From the NCBI RefSeq assembly GCF_020614375.1, contig NZ_CP085327.1, positions 2,778,823-2,842,822 on the forward strand: a stretch of DNA of 64,000 nt, read 5' to 3'. A model generated the notes under the pieces. That model had not been told where the DNA came from. It worked only from the letters and a program-made list of their open reading frames with translations, and made no database searches. Of the stretch, positions 31,533 through 39,987 are shown in pieces. The translations under genes were made by a program, and so were the position numbers. Within the stretch, counting starts at the first letter, position 1; each line of letters opens with the position of its first letter. The DNA is from Haladaptatus salinisoli. GTDB lineage: Archaea > Halobacteriota > Halobacteria > Halobacteriales > Haladaptataceae.

Positions 31533-32291
31533 TTACTGGAACTCGACTCTGCTTCCCGTCGCCCGACACGTCTCCAGCGCGTGTTTGGCGGCCATCCCTG
31601 CGTCCTGCGCGACCCTGCCGCGACCGACGCCGACCTTCAGCTCGACTTCCGTCGCCTCCTCGACGTGTCGAATCGCGTCCTCGTACGCCGCCTCGTCCAG
31701 TTCCGGGCAGACCGCGATGACGTTGTCGCCGCCGACGAAAAAGGAGAGCGAGTCGTGCGCCGTCCGCATGTACTTCATCAGTTCTGCGTACCCCTGCTCG
31801 ATGTGAATGAACGAGTCGAACGCGTTCACCTCGTCGGTGTAGTTGCCGGTCATGTCGTTCACGTCGAAGTGCGCTATCTGCACGTCGTCGTCCGTCCGGA
31901 ACTCCTCGTCGACGACTCGCCCGCGGAGAATCGCTCGGCGCGAGCGGTCCTGTGCGCTCCCTGCGTCCTGCAACTGCTCGGTGGCGTCTTCGAGCGCCTT
32001 CACCGGGCTCGTCCCGGTGGCGACGCTGAGACTGACGGTCACCGGATAGCGGTTTCCGACCGACTCCTGGACGAGCGCGTGGTCGTCCATCGAGAGCCCG
32101 TTCGTGACCGCGATCATGTTGTCGAAGCGGGTGAAAAAGACGTAGCCCTCGCGGTTGCCGACGAGTTGGGAGAGGTCGGCGTACAGCCGCGACTGGAGCG
32201 TCTGGAGATCTACTTCTCGGCGCGGTTCCGGCGTCACGGTCCACGGACCGTAGTTGTCGATCTGTATCAGCGTTATCTGGGCGTTCGTCAC
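31533..32291 (-). CDS. gch3: GTP cyclohydrolase III (archaeal type, GTP cyclohydrolase IIa)
   Basis: A 252-residue protein of normal length that opens and hydrolyses GTP to FAPy-GMP, the first step of archaeal flavin/F420 deazaflavin synthesis. Characteristic segments are QITLIQIDNYGPWTVTPEPR, the palm-like first half VFFTRFDNMIAVTNGLS and the second half SFFVGGDNVIAVCPEL with GVGRGRVAQDAGMAAKHAL. The Asp residues in FTRFDNM and FVGGDNV are the expected metal ligands of the two cyclase-like subdomains. It is divergent from udk. Confidence 0.93.
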   Translation of the reverse strand: MTNAQITLIQIDNYGPWTVTPEPRREVDLQTLQSRLYADLSQLVGNREGYVFFTRFDNMIAVTNGLSMDDHALVQESVGNRYPVTVSLSVATGTSPVKALEDATEQLQDAGSAQDRSRRAILRGRVVDEEFRTDDDVQIAHFDVNDMTGNYTDEVNAFDSFIHIEQGYAELMKYMRTAHDSLSFFVGGDNVIAVCPELDEAAYEDAIRHVEEATEVELKVGVGRGRVAQDAGMAAKHALETCRATGSRVEFQ

Positions 32292-32343
32292 TGTTAGCCG
32301 AGCGTTTGCGCTTCTGGTGCATAAGTTGCCCTAATCGTGATTC

Positions 32344-32430
32344 GCGTCTCAAAAATGAGACGCCGGGCGGGCGGTCGGCGGTCCCTTCGCGGCGCTTCGC
32401 GCCGTTTCGGGAGATTGAAGCGCCCGCCCG
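32344..32430 (+). promoter_or_regulatory. Structured region (nested inverted repeats) upstream of udk
   Basis: Three inverted repeats lie within 87 bases. GCGTCTCA-AAAA-TGAGACGC (32344-32363) is a perfect 8-bp hairpin. CGGGCGGGCG (32364-32373) pairs perfectly with CGCCCGCCCG (32421-32430). Inside that long stem, GGCGC-TTC-GCGCC (32391-32403) forms another. The set ends 15 nt before the udk start, so it could be an mRNA leader structure, an operator cluster, or a terminator for the opposite strand. Confidence 0.5.
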
Positions 32431-32445
32431 AGAGTGACACCGACG

Positions 32446-33180
32446 ATGACCATCCCGTCGTTCGTCATCGGAATCGCCGGGGGTACCGGCGCGGGGAAGA
32501 CGACGGTCGCCCGCGAGATAACCGCGGACGTGAGCGACTCCGTCACCCGAATCCCGATGGACAACTACTACGAAGACCTGTCGCACCTCGATTTCGAGGA
32601 GCGCGCGGAGGTCAACTACGACCACCCGTCGGCGTTCGAGTGGGAACTGCTCCGCGACCACCTCGACTCGCTGCTCTCCGGACAGGCCATCGAGATGCCC
32701 CAGTACGATTTCTCGATACACAACCGGAAAGACGAGTTCGTGACCGTCGAACCCACGGACGTGGTCATCGTCGAAGGAATCTTCGCCCTCTACGACGCCG
32801 AGGTCAACGAGATGCTCGACCTGCAGGTGTACGTCGAGACGGACGCCGACGTTCGCATCCTCCGGCGTATCGAGCGCGACGTGGTGAACCGGGGTCGGGG
32901 CCTCGAAGGCGTCATGGAGCAGTACCTCTCGACGGTGAAGCCGATGCACGAACAGTTCGTCGAACCGACGAAGAAACACGCCGACATCATCATCCCCGAG
33001 GGTGCGAACCGAGTCGCGGTCGGTCTCCTCGAGGAGAAGGTTCGGGCGGAAATTCGAGCGCACTCGATGCGGGAGGCGGACGAGGAACTCCGTCTCGCCC
33101 CGCGCGAGCGGAGCGACCCGCCGACCGCGACGCCGGGCGCTGGCGACGACCGGTGGCGCTCGACGGAGAAACGGGAGTGA
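32446..33180 (+). CDS. udk: Uridine kinase
   Basis: A 244-residue protein that phosphorylates uridine/cytidine for pyrimidine salvage. The P-loop is IGIAGGTGAGKTTVAREI. The uridine-binding region follows (DNYYEDLSHLDFEERAEVNY with DHPSAFEW), then VVIVEGIFALYD (Walker B-like) and the LID-type RRIERDVVNRGRGLEGVMEQ, then KPMHEQFVEPTKKHADIIIP. About 30 extra residues at the C-terminus are charged and disordered. ATG 32446 is chosen; an in-frame GTG at 32434 would add four residues. The leader contains strong inverted repeats. Confidence 0.93.
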   Translation: MTIPSFVIGIAGGTGAGKTTVAREITADVSDSVTRIPMDNYYEDLSHLDFEERAEVNYDHPSAFEWELLRDHLDSLLSGQAIEMPQYDFSIHNRKDEFVTVEPTDVVIVEGIFALYDAEVNEMLDLQVYVETDADVRILRRIERDVVNRGRGLEGVMEQYLSTVKPMHEQFVEPTKKHADIIIPEGANRVAVGLLEEKVRAEIRAHSMREADEELRLAPRERSDPPTATPGAGDDRWRSTEKRE

Positions 33181-33501
33181 TCAGGCGCGCTTCGTCTCGG
33201 GGTTCGCCCCGACCGGGTGGTAGTCCCAAAAACCGCCCGACCGCATCGCCTCGCCGACGGCGCGGTGGAAGTCCAAGATGGTCTCGAACTCCGCGGGTTC
33301 GACGTGTTCGAAGATATCGTCCACGCTGACCACTCGTTCGTAGTTAATGCGTATCGGTTCGTCGCCGTGTTCCGCGACGAACTCGTCGCGCGAGAGCGGG
33401 AAGTCCTCCTCTTCGTCCAGTTTTTTCGCCAGAATGGCGAGACCGTACTTCCGCCCGCCCTCGCTTCCTTCCTCGCCGTCGGGGTCGTGAGGCCAGTCCA
33501 T
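33181..33501 (-). CDS. Small haloarchaeal protein (DUF5785-like)
   Basis: A 106-residue acidic cytoplasmic protein starting MDWPHDPDGEEGSEGGRKYG. It continues with AILAKKLDEEEDFPLSRDEF, RINYERVVSVDDIFEHVEP and the aromatic end GGFWDYHPVG. The conserved N-terminus matches what I remember as DUF5785, a haloarchaeal family of unknown function. ATG 33501 is chosen because the conserved start begins there, although the frame is open further upstream. The gene is convergent with udk (stops adjacent) and downstream of the Bat-type regulator on the same strand. Confidence 0.75.
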   Translation of the reverse strand: MDWPHDPDGEEGSEGGRKYGLAILAKKLDEEEDFPLSRDEFVAEHGDEPIRINYERVVSVDDIFEHVEPAEFETILDFHRAVGEAMRSGGFWDYHPVGANPETKRA

Positions 33502-33533
33502 GCCCGCACGTCGGTTCGGGGGGACGAAAAGGA

Positions 33534-34211
33534 TTACCTTCCGCGGACGTTCCCCCCTCCGTCGCGGGCCGGAGACGCGAGGGTGCGCTCGACCAGATTT
33601 CGGTGTCCGCGCCGGAGGCGTTCGGAGACGGCCTGATGCGAGATTCCCAGTTCGTCGGCGATGTCCTCGGTCGTCGCCCCCCGCGGAACGTCGTAGTACC
33701 CTCGCTCGGCGGCGAAGCAGAGCGTCTCGTACTGTCGATGCGTCGGTTTCCGCGCGGTGCTTCGTGGCGTCTTCCGCTCGTTGATGGTTCGAACGTCGGC
33801 GGAGAGGTCGGCGTCGCGGCACGACTCGTACACGTCCGCGAGGCGCTTTCGATCCGCGAACCGGACGCGAAAACGCCACTCGTCGTTCACCGCGTTCGCG
33901 GTGAGGACGGTGGCGTCTCCTTTCACGAGCAGGGAGACCGCTTCGCGGACGCCGTCTTCCCACACCATCTCGAACAGCTCTCGGTCGCCGAAGTCGGTGA
34001 GCAGACGGGCGTCGGTGACGGTCGGATCGTCGGCCAACGTCGACCGCAGCGAACCGACCGCCGGCGCCGTCGCTCGCATCTGCGGCATCGTGCGGTGGTC
34101 CTCGTGCGCGACGACCCCGACGATCTCGAATCGGGTTTCGGGGGCCCGTAGAAACGTCTCCCCGAGCGCGAACTCGCGGGCCGGAAGAACGATCTCGGCG
34201 ATCGTGGTCAC
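33534..34211 (-). CDS. Bacterio-opsin-activator-type HTH regulator (Bat-like)
   Basis: A 225-residue protein. The N-terminal 155 residues show the Bat-type sensor fold (TIAEIVLPAREFALGETF ... FEIVGVVAHEDH ... GDATVLTANAVNDEWRFRVR). The C-terminal 60 residues carry HTH_10: RKPTHRQYETLCFAAERGYYDVPR, then TTEDIADELGISHQAVSERL. These are haloarchaeal transcription regulators. The start is a GTG at 34211 at the beginning of the conserved strand. A TATA-like TATTTAAAA lies at about 34265-34273, giving a leader near 30 nt. A longer frame to 34370 runs through that promoter and is rejected. Target genes unknown. Confidence 0.82.
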   Translation of the reverse strand: MTTIAEIVLPAREFALGETFLRAPETRFEIVGVVAHEDHRTMPQMRATAPAVGSLRSTLADDPTVTDARLLTDFGDRELFEMVWEDGVREAVSLLVKGDATVLTANAVNDEWRFRVRFADRKRLADVYESCRDADLSADVRTINERKTPRSTARKPTHRQYETLCFAAERGYYDVPRGATTEDIADELGISHQAVSERLRRGHRNLVERTLASPARDGGGNVRGR

Positions 34212-34389
34212 CCGTGTGAAAAGCGACCGCGGTTCGTTTCTCCTTTCGCTTGTTATCTCCGGGCGTTTTAAATACGGACGTCGACCGGGGAGGTACGTTT
34301 CGCCCGGATTGCAGTTTAGCCACTCTATAATTAACTCCGTGGGGTGGCGAAGCCGGACATAATGCTGCACGCGCGGGGTCTATAGAGAA

Positions 34390-35433
34390 ATGTCGGGAAC
34401 GTCATCCACAGCGTCCAGCGGTTTCGTCCAAGGGATACTCATCGGCGGTGGCGTCGTCTTCTTCGTCGCCGGGATGGTGATCCTCGGCGGGATACCCGGC
34501 GGCATCTTCGGCCCGTCGGCCGGCGGCGTGGACAACCGGACGACCACGGTGTCGACCACGACGCAGTCGATGCAGACCAGCACGTCGGCGGCGCCGACGT
34601 CCGAGGCCACGACGTCGAAGCAACGGACGACCGAACCGTCGAAGACGACTCGAACGACCGCAACGACCACGACGACCACGACGACTTCGCAGTCGCGGAA
34701 AACCGTGCTGTACCGCGTCAACGTCGGCGGACCGAGGCTGTCGATGGTGGGCGGACCCGACTGGACGCGCGACACGGAGAACCGCCCGTCCCGGTTCGGC
34801 AACGCGCGCCGGAGCGGAAGTCACACGAACAGTACGAACGACGCCATCTCGATGACCAACGCCGTCCCGGCGGGCACGCCGGAGCGAGTCTTCCAGAGCC
34901 GTCGGTACGACGCCGACAATCCCGGGACCGCGAGCGACGACACCGAGATGCAGTACCGGTTCCCCGTCGAGCAGGGGACGTACGAGGTTCGAATCTACCT
35001 CGCCGAGACGTACTTCGACCACTCCGGATGGAACGACTACCAGGAAAACGGTCCGCGGACGTTCGACATTCAAGTCGAGGGGCGGGTCGTCCTCAACGAC
35101 TACGACATGTACGCCGAACTCGGTCCCGACAGAGGAACCGTGAAGTCGTACACCGTGACCGTCCGCGACGGCGCCCTTAACGTGCGCTTCCTCCACGAGC
35201 AGGAAGACCCGATGATATCGGGTATCGAGGTGGTCCGCGTCGACGGCAACCGGCAGAACGACCGAAGCGAGAACGGCTGGCTAGGCGCGGGGAACGGCGA
35301 GAAGAACGGGAAGGAAGAGCGCGACGAAAAGGGCGGAAACGACGAGCGTGACGACTCGCGTCGGGGCGACGTCCTGTTCGGTTCGACGCCCGCCGACCTG
35401 CTCGCGCCGAGCGGCGGCCGGAACGGGATTTGA
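34390..35433 (+). CDS. Membrane-anchored malectin-like surface protein
   Basis: A 347-residue protein. One N-terminal membrane helix (GILIGGGVVFFVAGMVILGG) is followed by a Thr/Ser-rich stalk (about residues 50-105) that includes a run of eight Thr. A beta-sandwich at about 110-300 follows: VLYRVNVGGPRL, then YRFPVEQGTYEVRIYLAETY, RTFDIQVEGRVVLNDYDMYA and VRFLHEQEDPMISGIEVVRV, the malectin/di-glucose-binding pattern. The tail is Asn/Glu/Lys-rich. The last codons and the stop lie inside a tRNA-T-arm-like repeat (35419-35455). It is probably a cell-surface carbohydrate-binding protein. Confidence 0.78.
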   Translation: MSGTSSTASSGFVQGILIGGGVVFFVAGMVILGGIPGGIFGPSAGGVDNRTTTVSTTTQSMQTSTSAAPTSEATTSKQRTTEPSKTTRTTATTTTTTTTSQSRKTVLYRVNVGGPRLSMVGGPDWTRDTENRPSRFGNARRSGSHTNSTNDAISMTNAVPAGTPERVFQSRRYDADNPGTASDDTEMQYRFPVEQGTYEVRIYLAETYFDHSGWNDYQENGPRTFDIQVEGRVVLNDYDMYAELGPDRGTVKSYTVTVRDGALNVRFLHEQEDPMISGIEVVRVDGNRQNDRSENGWLGAGNGEKNGKEERDEKGGNDERDDSRRGDVLFGSTPADLLAPSGGRNGI

Positions 35434-35455
35434 ACTCCGCCCGGGTTCTCACACG
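35419..35455 (-). repeat. tRNA T-arm-like dispersed repeat, copy 1
   Basis: Shares the consensus GGARCGGGATTTGAAC, then two variable bases and CGCCCRGG, with 37359-37400. The minus strand reads GTTCAAATCCCG as in a tRNA T-arm, but no cloverleaf is present. It overlaps the stop codon of the malectin-like gene. Confidence 0.6.
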
Positions 35456-35606
35456 TCGAGCGAGAGCCGACCCGTCCGCTCTCCGGCGTCGCCGTCGTTC
35501 CCCTCTTCGGTGCAACGCCTTTCGCTCTCGGTGGCTGGTTGATACGGTATCTCGGATAAATCAGGCCGCGAACTCCGTACTGGACTCAAAAAGAACGGAG
35601 CGCGTT

Positions 35607-36995
35607 TTACCGCGACTCCACCGATTCGACGGGACGTGCGCGCGTCGTTTCGTCCACGTAGCAGACGCCGTCGAAGGCCTCGGCGTAGACGTACTCGGTG
35701 AGGTACTCCTCGGGATTCTCGGGGTCGTACGTCGCCCCGACGGAGAAGTGACGTTGGGGGTCGGCGAGCCACTCCGCCGCCCTGTCGTCCTCCATCGCCG
35801 ACTCGATGTCCACGATGGCGAGCGGATGACCGAGGTCGGCCAGGGTCGCATCGATGGTGTCGGGCAACGGCGACTCGACGGTCCGCTCTCGGAGCGAGTA
35901 CGCCGGTTCGTCGCCCTCGGCGTCCGGGACTTCGCTGATCGCCTGGAAGGAGCCGCGACCGAACGAGAAGCCGAGCGCGTAGTAGTCGTCCCCGTGACGC
36001 GCGGCGAGGTGCCCCCCGAGCGAGGTCGCGGACACGCCGGTCTTCCGCACCGTCTGCTCGACGCGATTGAGGTGGGCGTCGTGGGCCCAGATGACCATGC
36101 GGTCGGCGTTCTCGTGCGCCAGAATCCAGTCGACGTTGTCCGCCATCGCGCGGTCGCGGATGCGAAGGCATCGTTCCGTGGCGGTGTCCTCGTCGACCGT
36201 ACCTTCCTGACGGTCGTGCACAGCGCGTTTGTGCTCGCAGGCCTGCTCGACGATGCGGACGTGCTGAAGCGCCAGTTCCCACGCCGATTCGGAACGCCGT
36301 TCGACGTAGAATTCCCGGTTCTCGTGCAGGCGGTCTCTGAGCTTCGGAATCACGCGCTCGGCCGCCTCGAAATGAGCCTTCCGGGCTTCGTCCTGATGGG
36401 GTGGGGTTCCCTCGTCGTCGGCCGCGTTCAAATCGTCGCGAACCGTCGAGAGGTACTCGGCGTCCGCGCTCTCGAAGAATTCGACGAGTTCGTCGACCGC
36501 ACCGTGACTGTACTGCGCGTCGAAGCCGTAGAACCGGACGCGGTCGTCCACGGGACGGTCGGCGTTGAACGACCGGAGCCAGTCGACCATCTCCAGGATC
36601 GAATCGACGTTCCACGTCCAGAAGTAGATACCGTCGAGGGCGCTGCGGGGATCGCCTTCTCCGTAGACCACGTAATCGTCGAGCGCCAGCGTTTCCGAGA
36701 AGTTCGCTTCGAGTCCGAACACCCGGACGTCGTGTTCGGTGACGAGGTATCGGAGGAGGCGATGTTTCAGCCGGAAGAACTCGCGGGTTCCGTGGGTGGC
36801 CTCCCCGAGACCGACGATGCGGTCGTCCGCGAGGACGTCGGAGAGCGGAGCGAGGTCGTCGAAATCGGCCGTCGGGTCGACCGCGTCGAGCGGAATCGCG
36901 TGGTCGTCGAGGGCGTCGACGACGGTTCGGTCTATCGGGTTCGTTTTTCGTCTCGTGTCCGTGCTGTCGTCCGTCGATGATGCGTCGTTCGTCAT
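35607..36995 (-). CDS. Erythromycin esterase family protein
   Basis: A 462-residue protein. The family core is clear: VGLGEATHGTREFFRLKHRL with the catalytic Glu-His motif near residue 60, VFGLEANFSETLALDDYV, the central DAQYSHGAVDELVEFF and VIWAHDAHLNRVEQ with the second His. A long helical middle fits the family. Members hydrolyse macrolide lactones or act on unknown cellular esters. In archaea, which lack macrolide-sensitive ribosomes of the bacterial type, the natural substrate is unclear. No signal peptide is seen. The gene stands alone. Confidence 0.88.
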   Translation of the reverse strand: MTNDASSTDDSTDTRRKTNPIDRTVVDALDDHAIPLDAVDPTADFDDLAPLSDVLADDRIVGLGEATHGTREFFRLKHRLLRYLVTEHDVRVFGLEANFSETLALDDYVVYGEGDPRSALDGIYFWTWNVDSILEMVDWLRSFNADRPVDDRVRFYGFDAQYSHGAVDELVEFFESADAEYLSTVRDDLNAADDEGTPPHQDEARKAHFEAAERVIPKLRDRLHENREFYVERRSESAWELALQHVRIVEQACEHKRAVHDRQEGTVDEDTATERCLRIRDRAMADNVDWILAHENADRMVIWAHDAHLNRVEQTVRKTGVSATSLGGHLAARHGDDYYALGFSFGRGSFQAISEVPDAEGDEPAYSLRERTVESPLPDTIDATLADLGHPLAIVDIESAMEDDRAAEWLADPQRHFSVGATYDPENPEEYLTEYVYAEAFDGVCYVDETTRARPVESVESR

Positions 36996-37493
36996 TGGTT
37001 GCTGCGTTTGAGGGATAGTTCGCGAGCGATGGCGGCTCCGTCACGCCAGCCGTGCGATAGCCGTCGCTGAAGGAGGCGGAAACGCGGGACTACGTCGAGA
37101 TGCGGAGACGGGAGGCGCTAGTCGCTACCGACGGTCGTGCCACCGCTCGGCAACGGCCAACGCCGCCAAACTCTCAGGAGACGAGTCCCGAAACTAGAAA
37201 CGAAGCGCTTTCATCGCCGTTTCAATCAAATGACCGATAGAAAAGTCCTTCGGTCGCGGTTGGAAGTTAGTTCCCACCACGCCCGATGACCGCTGGGGAC
37301 CATCCGATAGTAGACGAACGCACGCGATGCCTGCCACATGGTCGTCGGAAGAGCGGTAGGAGCGGGATTTGAACGACGCCCAGGCATTCTCGCTCGCTTC
37401 CTCGCGATCACTCGGTCGCTGTGCGGGCCGTGACCGGTTTACTTCGAATCCGGTCGCCTTACTCGACGCTCACGGGATCGTTCGCGTCGAGAA
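36996..37493. other. Gene-free stretch of about 500 bases upstream of the esterase
   Basis: No credible gene on either strand. The left part holds the esterase upstream region. 37359-37400 carries copy 2 of a tRNA T-arm-like repeat, followed by an alternating CTCGCT/TCGC-rich run. tRNA-Ser follows at 37494. The mix of tRNA-like pieces beside a tRNA is what an old integration site can look like, but no integrase or direct att repeat was found. Confidence 0.45.
37359..37400 (-). repeat. tRNA T-arm-like dispersed repeat, copy 2
   Basis: GGAGCGGGATTTGAAC, GA, CGCCCAGG, then a TTCTCGCTCG tail; copy 1 at 35419-35455 has the same order of blocks. The minus strand resembles a tRNA T-arm and 3' acceptor, but there is no matching 5' half. 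It lies about 95 nt from the real tRNA-Ser. Confidence 0.6.
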
Positions 37494-37576
37494 CGGTGGG
37501 AATGGGATTTGAACCCATGAGGCTTGACGCCACCTGCTTTCAAGGCAGGCGCAATAGGCCGCTCTGCCATCCCACC
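37494..37576 (-). tRNA. tRNA-Ser (anticodon TGA)
   Basis: Full type II cloverleaf on the minus strand: acceptor GGTGGGA/TCCCACC, anticodon stem CCTGC/GCAGG around loop CTTGAAA (anticodon TGA, Ser), a long variable arm, T-arm ATGGG-TTCAAAT-CCCAT and discriminator G. No intron and no encoded CCA. Confidence 0.93.
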
Positions 37577-37691
37577 TCGCCCGGAACTTCTCGACAGCGG
37601 GCCTAAGAACTGTCGGTCTCGGATCGGCGACGTGTCCGTCAGAATAGATTGGACCGCCGAGATATTACCTAAGAGCATGAAATCATAACCG

Positions 37692-37698
37692 TTTAATT
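37692..37698 (+). promoter_or_regulatory. TATA box of nhaC
   Basis: TTTAATT lies 26-32 nt before the ATG at 37724, leaderless spacing. Confidence 0.55.
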
Positions 37699-37723
37699 CC
37701 CGAAGTGCATTTCCCGTCGTACG

Positions 37724-39169
37724 ATGCCAACGCTGGATTTCGAACCGCTCACGTACGACGAACTACCGCCGAACCGGCGGCCGTCGCTTGGACTGGCGCT
37801 GCTGCCGGTTATCGCGACGGTCGTCTTCCTCGGAGTCGGATCGGCGTGGCTGAAGATGGATCCCCACATCCCGCTGCTGTGGGCCATCGCGTTCACGGGA
37901 CTGGTCGGCTACTACGGCCTCGACCTCTCGTGGGACGACCTCTACGACGGAATCGCCGACAGCCTGCTGATGGGGTTGCAGGCCATCCTCATCCTGTTCA
38001 CCATCTACGCCCTCATCGCCACGTGGGTCAGTTCCGGGACGATTCCGGGACTGATGTACTACGGGCTGAAACTGCTCTCGCCGACCGTCTTCCTCCCCGT
38101 GACCGCGGCGCTGGCCGGCCTCGTCGCGTTCTCCATCGGGTCGTCGTGGACGACCGTCGGGACGCTCGGCGTGGCGTTCATCGGTATCGGCTCCGGTCTC
38201 GGCGTCCCCGCGCCGATGACCGCGGGCGCGGTCCTCTCTGGCGCGTACGCAGGTGACAAGCAGTCGCCGCTCTCCGACACCACGAATCTCGCCGCGGCGG
38301 TGACCAACACCGACCTCTACGACCACATCCGCGGCATGCGCGCCGGGACGCTCCTCGCGTTCGGTCTCGCGCTCGTCGGCTACGCCGTCCTCGGTTTGCG
38401 AGCGACGGGGTCGATTCCGACGAACCGCGTCGCCGACATCCAGGCAGCGCTGGTGAACACGTACCACATCTCGTCGCTGGTGTTCCTCCCGCTCGTCGTC
38501 ACGTTCGGACTCGCGCTCTGGGGGTATCCCGCGCTTCCCTCGCTCATCGCCGGCGTCTTCTCCGGCGTCGGGACGACGCTGCTGGTGCAGGGACGGTCGT
38601 TCACCGCCGCGTGGCAGGTGTTCCTGAGCGGAACGAGTCCGAAGACGGGGATGCAGATGGTCAACAGTCTCCTCCAGAGCAGCGGCGTCGAGGGCTCCGC
38701 GTGGACCGTCAGCATCGTCGTCGCGGCGCTCACCCTCGGCGGACTGTTGGAGACGACCGGCGTCCTCGCGGTGCTCGCGCGCGAACTCTCCCGACCGATC
38801 GGCAGCGCGGGCGGTCTCGTCGCCGGAACCGGCGCGTCCGCCATACTCACGAACGTGCTCACCGCTCAGCAGTACATGAGTATCGTCGTCCCCGGCATGA
38901 CGCTCCGAAACCTCTACGAGGAGTACGGCCTCGACAGCCGCGACCTCTCGCGGGCCGTCGAGGCCGCCGGAACGCCCACCGGCGCGCTCATCCCGTGGCA
39001 CGCGGGGGCCGTCTACATGGCGACCGCGCTCGGGGTTCCGACGCTCGAGTACGCGCCGTTCTACTTCTTCGGCGTGCTCTCGCCGGCCATCCTCTTCGTC
39101 ATCGCGGCGACCGGCTGGCAACTGGACACCGAATCGACGAAAAAGCAGTCCGTCTCGCCCGCCGACTAG
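37724..39169 (+). CDS. nhaC: Na+/H+ antiporter NhaC family protein
   Basis: A 481-residue membrane protein with about 11-12 helices. Family motifs are SIGSSWTTVGTLGVAFIGIG, GAVLSGAYAGDKQSPLSDTT (the conserved GAxxGDxxSPxSDT segment lining the ion site) and GTGASAILTNVLTAQQYMSI. A short polar N-terminus and a polar tail (TESTKKQSVSPAD) flank the core. It exchanges cytoplasmic Na+ for H+ and is relevant to salt and pH homeostasis; some NhaC homologues exchange organic acids instead. The 3' end overlaps the convergent DUF2064-like gene by 4 nt. Confidence 0.92.
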   Translation: MPTLDFEPLTYDELPPNRRPSLGLALLPVIATVVFLGVGSAWLKMDPHIPLLWAIAFTGLVGYYGLDLSWDDLYDGIADSLLMGLQAILILFTIYALIATWVSSGTIPGLMYYGLKLLSPTVFLPVTAALAGLVAFSIGSSWTTVGTLGVAFIGIGSGLGVPAPMTAGAVLSGAYAGDKQSPLSDTTNLAAAVTNTDLYDHIRGMRAGTLLAFGLALVGYAVLGLRATGSIPTNRVADIQAALVNTYHISSLVFLPLVVTFGLALWGYPALPSLIAGVFSGVGTTLLVQGRSFTAAWQVFLSGTSPKTGMQMVNSLLQSSGVEGSAWTVSIVVAALTLGGLLETTGVLAVLARELSRPIGSAGGLVAGTGASAILTNVLTAQQYMSIVVPGMTLRNLYEEYGLDSRDLSRAVEAAGTPTGALIPWHAGAVYMATALGVPTLEYAPFYFFGVLSPAILFVIAATGWQLDTESTKKQSVSPAD

Positions 39170-39918
39170 CGCACCAACTCGCGCTCGCCGTCCCGCTCTT
39201 CGACGCGCAGGCCGAGTTCGTGGAGGTACGTCGCGGTGTGAACCGGCACGATTCGTCCCGCCTCGATTCGCGCGTTCAGTAGGGGGACGAGCGATCGCAG
39301 GTCAGCCCCCGTCTCGACCGCCGTCATCGCGGGTAGGAAGTCCACGTCGTACCCGGCGTCGGTCGCTTTCCGCGTCACCGTCTCCACCTCCGGCGGGGTG
39401 TAAACGTCCGTGAAGTCGATGGCGTCGGTCAGTCCGAGGTAGTAAATTCGCCCGTCGTCCGCGGGGCCGACGACCGTCTCGCTCCGCCGGAGCTTCATCG
39501 CCGCGCTGTCTATCTCCGTGCGCGTCAGCATCGGCGCGGTTCCGTCCACGACGGCGACCGAGTTCGTGCCTTCCGCGTCGAGGAGGTGCGTCGCCGTGTT
39601 TCCGGCGCGCGCGGAGAACGTCGAGCCGACCTGCACCTCGAACCGCACGTCCTCGGTGTCGTCCAACGCTTCGTCGGCGAGCGCCCGCAGTTCGTCCTCC
39701 GAACTCTCGCCGCCGCGGAGCTCGTCCGGGAGGTCGTCGTCGGCCCGGTAGTTGACGAGCAGGTCGCCGCCGCTGTTCGCGGCGGCGACGAACGTGTCCT
39801 TCAGCATCTCCGCGTACAGCTCGGTCGCCTCGGTCTCGGAGAGCGGCGACGTCGCCGCGAGTTCCGGAAGAACGAGTCCCTCGCGCGGCGGGTCGGCCAG
39901 CACGGCGATGGTGGTCAT
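39166..39918 (-). CDS. DUF2064-like glycosyltransferase-A-fold protein
   Basis: A 250-residue protein. It starts TIAVLADPPREGLVLPELAA and contains LYAEMLKDTFVAAANSGGDL, a nucleotidyltransferase-like strand (TNSVAVVDGTAPMLTRTEID) and DGRIYYLGLTDAIDFTDVY. This is the DUF2064/TIGR04282-like pattern of small GT-A-type proteins. The usual DxD motif is not obvious, so activity is uncertain. ATG 39918 is chosen because it begins the first beta strand; the longer frame to 39993 crosses the promoter of the divergent small gene. Confidence 0.68.
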   Translation of the reverse strand: MTTIAVLADPPREGLVLPELAATSPLSETEATELYAEMLKDTFVAAANSGGDLLVNYRADDDLPDELRGGESSEDELRALADEALDDTEDVRFEVQVGSTFSARAGNTATHLLDAEGTNSVAVVDGTAPMLTRTEIDSAAMKLRRSETVVGPADDGRIYYLGLTDAIDFTDVYTPPEVETVTRKATDAGYDVDFLPAMTAVETGADLRSLVPLLNARIEAGRIVPVHTATYLHELGLRVEERDGERELVR

Positions 39919-39955
39919 ACTCGCCCATGGGTCCGGAAGCGCCTTGAAGGCCATC

Positions 39956-39962
39956 ATTTTAT
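39956..39962 (+). promoter_or_regulatory. TATA box of the 39988 small membrane-protein gene
   Basis: ATTTTAT lies 26-32 nt before the ATG at 39988. Confidence 0.55.
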
Positions 39963-39987
39963 GCCCGTCCCCCGCTTCGATTCGGGT

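Noticed and set aside
36996-37493. A possible CRISPR or insertion-sequence remnant in the esterase/tRNA-Ser gap
   Set aside because: No regularly spaced repeats, no terminal inverted repeats and no transposase-like frame; only a single tRNA-arm-like repeat copy.
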